Made by a program: the position numbers and the translations under genes
Source: JAHEEL01 sp963836085
GTDB taxonomy: Bacteria; Actinomycetota; Acidimicrobiia; Spongiisociales; UBA5794
Assembly (NCBI GenBank): GCA_963836085.1
Contig: CAWIHT010000003.1
Location: forward strand, 1-64,000
Length of the DNA: 64,000 nt
Direction of reading: 5' to 3'
The notes under the pieces: model-generated
The model's input: only the letters and a program-made list of their open reading frames with translations
Told to the model about the DNA's origin: nothing
Database searches by the model: none
Shown: positions 61,881-64,000 of the stretch, piece by piece
Numbering within the stretch: the first letter of the stretch is position 1
Layout of the letters: the number at the start of each line of letters is the position of its first letter

Positions 61881-62354
61881 CTACCCCTCGCTGCCGGACA
61901 TCTCAGCCATCTCGACCGGGGCCGTTACTTCCTTGCTGCAGTCACCGGTGAAGGTGAGGGTGAAGGTCTTCTCATCACCCACGGCAAGGGGCTCCTGGAT
62001 GTCGATCGCCATCACGTGGAGGCCACCCGGTTCGAGGCTCGTCGTCCCTCCGGCGGCCACAGGGATCTCCTGTCCCGGGACCTTCTCCATGACCATCTGT
62101 CCGTCGCTCATCTTCGACTCGTGGAGTTCGTAGGTCGTGGCGAAGTCAGAGTCGGCGGCGGTCAACGCGATGGATGCGTCGCCCGTGTTGGTGATGTCCA
62201 TGTACAGCGCCGTGTTCGGTCCAGGTGGGAGGCGTACCCAGGCGTTCTCGATCTTCACCGCATCACAGGCGGAATCGGACGATGATGAGCAGGCCGCTCC
62301 GACGAGGCTCAGCGCGAGCGCAAGAACGGCGATGAACGCGAATCGATTCTTCAT
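61881..62354 (-). CDS. PCu(A)C copper chaperone lipoprotein
   Basis: A 157-residue secreted copper chaperone; lipobox LVGAACSSS (Cys22). The H-x-M-type copper site is visible: His78 and Met82 in ELHESKMSDGQMVME, then His113 and Met115 in GGLHVMAID. It hands Cu(I) to SCO and the Cu(A) site. AGGAG lies before ATG 62354. It is the first gene of the copper run. Confidence 0.92.
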   Translation of the reverse strand: MKNRFAFIAVLALALSLVGAACSSSSDSACDAVKIENAWVRLPPGPNTALYMDITNTGDASIALTAADSDFATTYELHESKMSDGQMVMEKVPGQEIPVAAGGTTSLEPGGLHVMAIDIQEPLAVGDEKTFTLTFTGDCSKEVTAPVEMAEMSGSEG

Positions 62355-62440
62355 GTTGCTCCTTCCAGAGAAGGCAGTAGGCGACGTACGGTCGATCCGG
62401 GATCTTAGCGACGCCTACTCTGTGCACTTCCCACTCGCAG

Positions 62441-62446
62441 TAGCCT
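62441..62446 (+). promoter_or_regulatory. predicted -10 (TAGCCT) of the RNA methyltransferase gene
   Basis: TAGCCT is six bases before ATG 62453; no ribosome site, so the mRNA may be leaderless. Confidence 0.45.
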
Positions 62447-62452
62447 CCTCGG

Positions 62453-63118
62453 ATGACCTACGACGACACCTCGCGAGAGATCGGAGTTGGGCCGCACCCA
62501 CAGCCGTGGCCCGACGACTCCCGTCTTGATCCGGAATTGCTGGCGAAAGGCGACCGCCGAAACGTGACCGATGGCTATCGCTACTGGAGTCGGGATGCCA
62601 TCGTCGCCGATCTCGATGAGCGCCGTCACCCCTTCCACGTCGCCGTCGAGAACTGGCAGCACGACTTCAACATCGGCAGCGTTGTGCGGAACGCGAACGC
62701 GTTCCTCGCCGCCGAAGTGCACATCATCGGGAACAAGCGCTGGAACCGGCGAGGGGCCATGGTCACCGACCGTTATCTGCATGTGCGGCACCACGCCACC
62801 ACCGACGAATTCGTTGCGTGGGCTGGATCGGAGAGTCTGCCGATCATCGGGATCGATATCCTCCCCGACTCGACTCCACTCGAAACCACGGTGCTCCCGG
62901 AGCGCTGTGTGCTGGTCTTCGGCCAGGAGGGACCAGGCTTGTCGGAAGCGGCCCGTGCCGCCTGTGGCGTCGTGTTGTCAATTGCACAGTTCGGGTCGAC
63001 GAGATCGATCAATGCAGGCGTCGCCTCGGGAGTCGCTATGCACGCCTGGATCCGGCAGCACGTTCAATTCGATGAACGAGCAGCCGACGGCTCTCCGCCG
63101 CCCCCAACCACCACCTGA
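62453..63118 (+). CDS. TrmH/SpoU family RNA methyltransferase
   Basis: A 221-residue SPOUT enzyme that 2'-O-methylates rRNA or tRNA. Motif 1 is HDFNIGSVVRNANAF (Asn and Arg), motif 2 is CVLVFGQEGPGLSE and motif 3 is IAQFGSTRSINAGVASGVAM, forming the SAM-binding trefoil knot. The N-terminal 40 residues are a short extension. Target base unknown. Divergent from the copper operon. Confidence 0.9.
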   Translation: MTYDDTSREIGVGPHPQPWPDDSRLDPELLAKGDRRNVTDGYRYWSRDAIVADLDERRHPFHVAVENWQHDFNIGSVVRNANAFLAAEVHIIGNKRWNRRGAMVTDRYLHVRHHATTDEFVAWAGSESLPIIGIDILPDSTPLETTVLPERCVLVFGQEGPGLSEAARAACGVVLSIAQFGSTRSINAGVASGVAMHAWIRQHVQFDERAADGSPPPPTTT

Positions 63119-63161
63119 AACCATGCTGTGCCGGGGTCATGCCCAGGCTCAGGCTGCTACC

Positions 63162-63242
63162 GGACCGCCGACATGGCGGTCCCGAGGACGTGATCCCCCT
63201 CGACCGCCGGGAGAGCGCCATAGGTGCCGCTATGGGCGCTCT
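63162..63242. terminator. two hairpins between convergent genes
   Basis: GGACCGCC (63162-63169) pairs with GGCGGTCC (63175-63182), loop GACAT. AGAGCGCCATAG (63212-63223) pairs with CTATGGGCGCTCT (63230-63242) with a one-base bulge, and overlaps the hydrolase stop. They likely stop transcription from both sides. Confidence 0.65.
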
Positions 63243-64000
63243 ATTCGAGGAAGCGAATCAGGATGGGATTGACGCGCTCTGGGAATTCGTAGTGCGCCAG
63301 ATGTGATGCCCCTTCGATTTCGTGGTATTCGATGTCGGGAAGCAGATCACGCAACCTGCGCATCGAATCTCCAGTGAGCACCTTGTCTTGGGTTCCCCAG
63401 GTGAGCAGCGTGGGAATGCCCTGCGCCTTGACGCCCTCGTAGCAGGATGTTGCGTCGATGAGCGCATCGCCTCTCAAGTTGGCCAGCATTGCCCTCCGTT
63501 TTCCCCGGAACCGCATCTGCTCGGCGACCTGTGGTTCGAGAATGGCTCGCTTGTCGGCGGATGCCAACCGGTCCGATAGGTCGGAGATCTTGGCCTCTGG
63601 AACCAACTGGAGAACAACCTCCCCGACGAAGGGTGTCTTCGCGACCGTTGCGAAGACGCCGCCCGAACCCTTGAAGTCGTCGAAGAACGGCGACAGCACG
63701 GCGAGTTTCTCCACCTTGCCGGGGTGCTTGGACGCGAAACATGCCCCGATGCTTCCTCCCTGAGAGGTGCCCACCACGCGGATCGGGCATGAGATTCCCA
63801 AGTGGTCAATCAGTTCGGCGAGCTGCGCGTTGTACAGCTGTGTGTCGTAGGTGCCCAGTCGCGGCCTGTCCGAGAAGCCGTGGCCAATCACGTCATACCT
63901 GAGGACGCGGAATCCGGCCTCGCACAGGTCCCCGACCGTGTTGTCCCACGTCACGTAGGGCGCAGCATTCCCGTGAATCAGGACGACACTCCGGCCATGG
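63241..64000 (-). CDS. alpha/beta hydrolase, C-terminal part (cut by window end)
   Basis: The frame stays open to base 64000, so the 5' end is outside; a GTG at 63954 is probably internal. Upstream of it the oxyanion motif VVLIHGN is read. The nucleophile elbow is VVGTSQGGSIGA (Ser), the acid lies in TWGTQDKVLTG (Asp) and the His in EGASHLAHYE. The RVLRYDVIGHGFSDRP stretch fits the haloperoxidase/MhpC-type subfamily. Substrate unknown. Confidence 0.85.
   Translation of the reverse strand, partial: HGRSVVLIHGNAAPYVTWDNTVGDLCEAGFRVLRYDVIGHGFSDRPRLGTYDTQLYNAQLAELIDHLGISCPIRVVGTSQGGSIGACFASKHPGKVEKLAVLSPFFDDFKGSGGVFATVAKTPFVGEVVLQLVPEAKISDLSDRLASADKRAILEPQVAEQMRFRGKRRAMLANLRGDALIDATSCYEGVKAQGIPTLLTWGTQDKVLTGDSMRRLRDLLPDIEYHEIEGASHLAHYEFPERVNPILIRFLE

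Noticed and set aside
1..64000. Mobile elements, CRISPR arrays, phage genes, rRNA or tRNA genes
   Set aside because: No transposase, integrase or Cas-like protein, no regularly spaced direct repeats and no structural RNA signature was found on either strand.

Overview
The window reads as chromosomal DNA of a high-GC actinobacterium. By eye it is well over half G+C, with strong GC bias at third codon positions. Actinobacterial-type families include a DUF3097 protein, an Rv3369-like PPOX/F420-type flavin protein, a SARP (BTAD) regulator fused to an nSTAND ATPase and WD40 repeats, and a small HTH gene coupled to a Clp-N-domain gene. Many genes have a TANNNT hexamer 6-9 bases before the start codon and no Shine-Dalgarno, as expected for leaderless mRNAs. 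A member of Acidimicrobiia is a reasonable guess, but that is inference. I see no transposase, integrase, CRISPR array, rRNA or tRNA gene; the content is mostly housekeeping, transport, envelope and regulatory genes.

Layout. 1-8.8 kb: the 3' part of a gamma-glutamyltransferase, an HTH-DUF2087-GNAT fusion, SURF1, an HhH-GPD glycosylase, AlaX, an SRPBCC protein, a DUF3179 lipoprotein and a two-gene ABC exporter. 8.8-15 kb: an acyl-CoA synthetase-like enzyme, an adenosine deaminase family gene beside a SAM hydrolase (DUF62), and a complete polar amino acid ABC importer on the minus strand. 15-17.2 kb: a TetR gene divergent from two methyltransferase-like genes, with two identical-type palindromic operators between them. 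17.2-24.2 kb: PPK2, a GT2-GtrA fusion, an exported phosphodiester glycosidase, a VTC-type polyphosphate polymerase domain protein and a secreted Cthe_2159-like beta-helix lipoprotein, closed by strong hairpins; together they look like a polyphosphate and cell-surface polymer module.

24.5-33.5 kb: small enzymes and hypothetical proteins, lipoproteins, a trypsin-fold PDZ lipoprotein with all three catalytic positions substituted, a decayed VOC (glyoxalase) pseudogene and a membrane M28 peptidase. 33.5-45.7 kb: PEP carboxylase, DUF3097, DM13, PurU, DUF2804, the Clp-N/HTH pair with paired operators, a DHA2 drug exporter, a sugar-kinase-like phosphotransferase with an apparent +1 frameshift at its start, a PPOX flavin protein and a lipoprotein. 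45.7-55.7 kb: the 1435-residue SARP-nSTAND-WD40 protein, an MFS transporter, an alcohol dehydrogenase, a cupin, a TDT/TehA channel, an M23 peptidase and a YceI protein.

55.7-62.4 kb: one long minus-strand run reading PCu(A)C chaperone, SCO, CopC/CopD-like protein, cupredoxin, membrane protein, then TrkA and TrkH. With SURF1 at the other end of the window, this fits copper delivery and assembly of cytochrome oxidase, beside potassium uptake. 62.4-64 kb: a SpoU rRNA/tRNA methyltransferase and the 3' part of an alpha/beta hydrolase running off the window.
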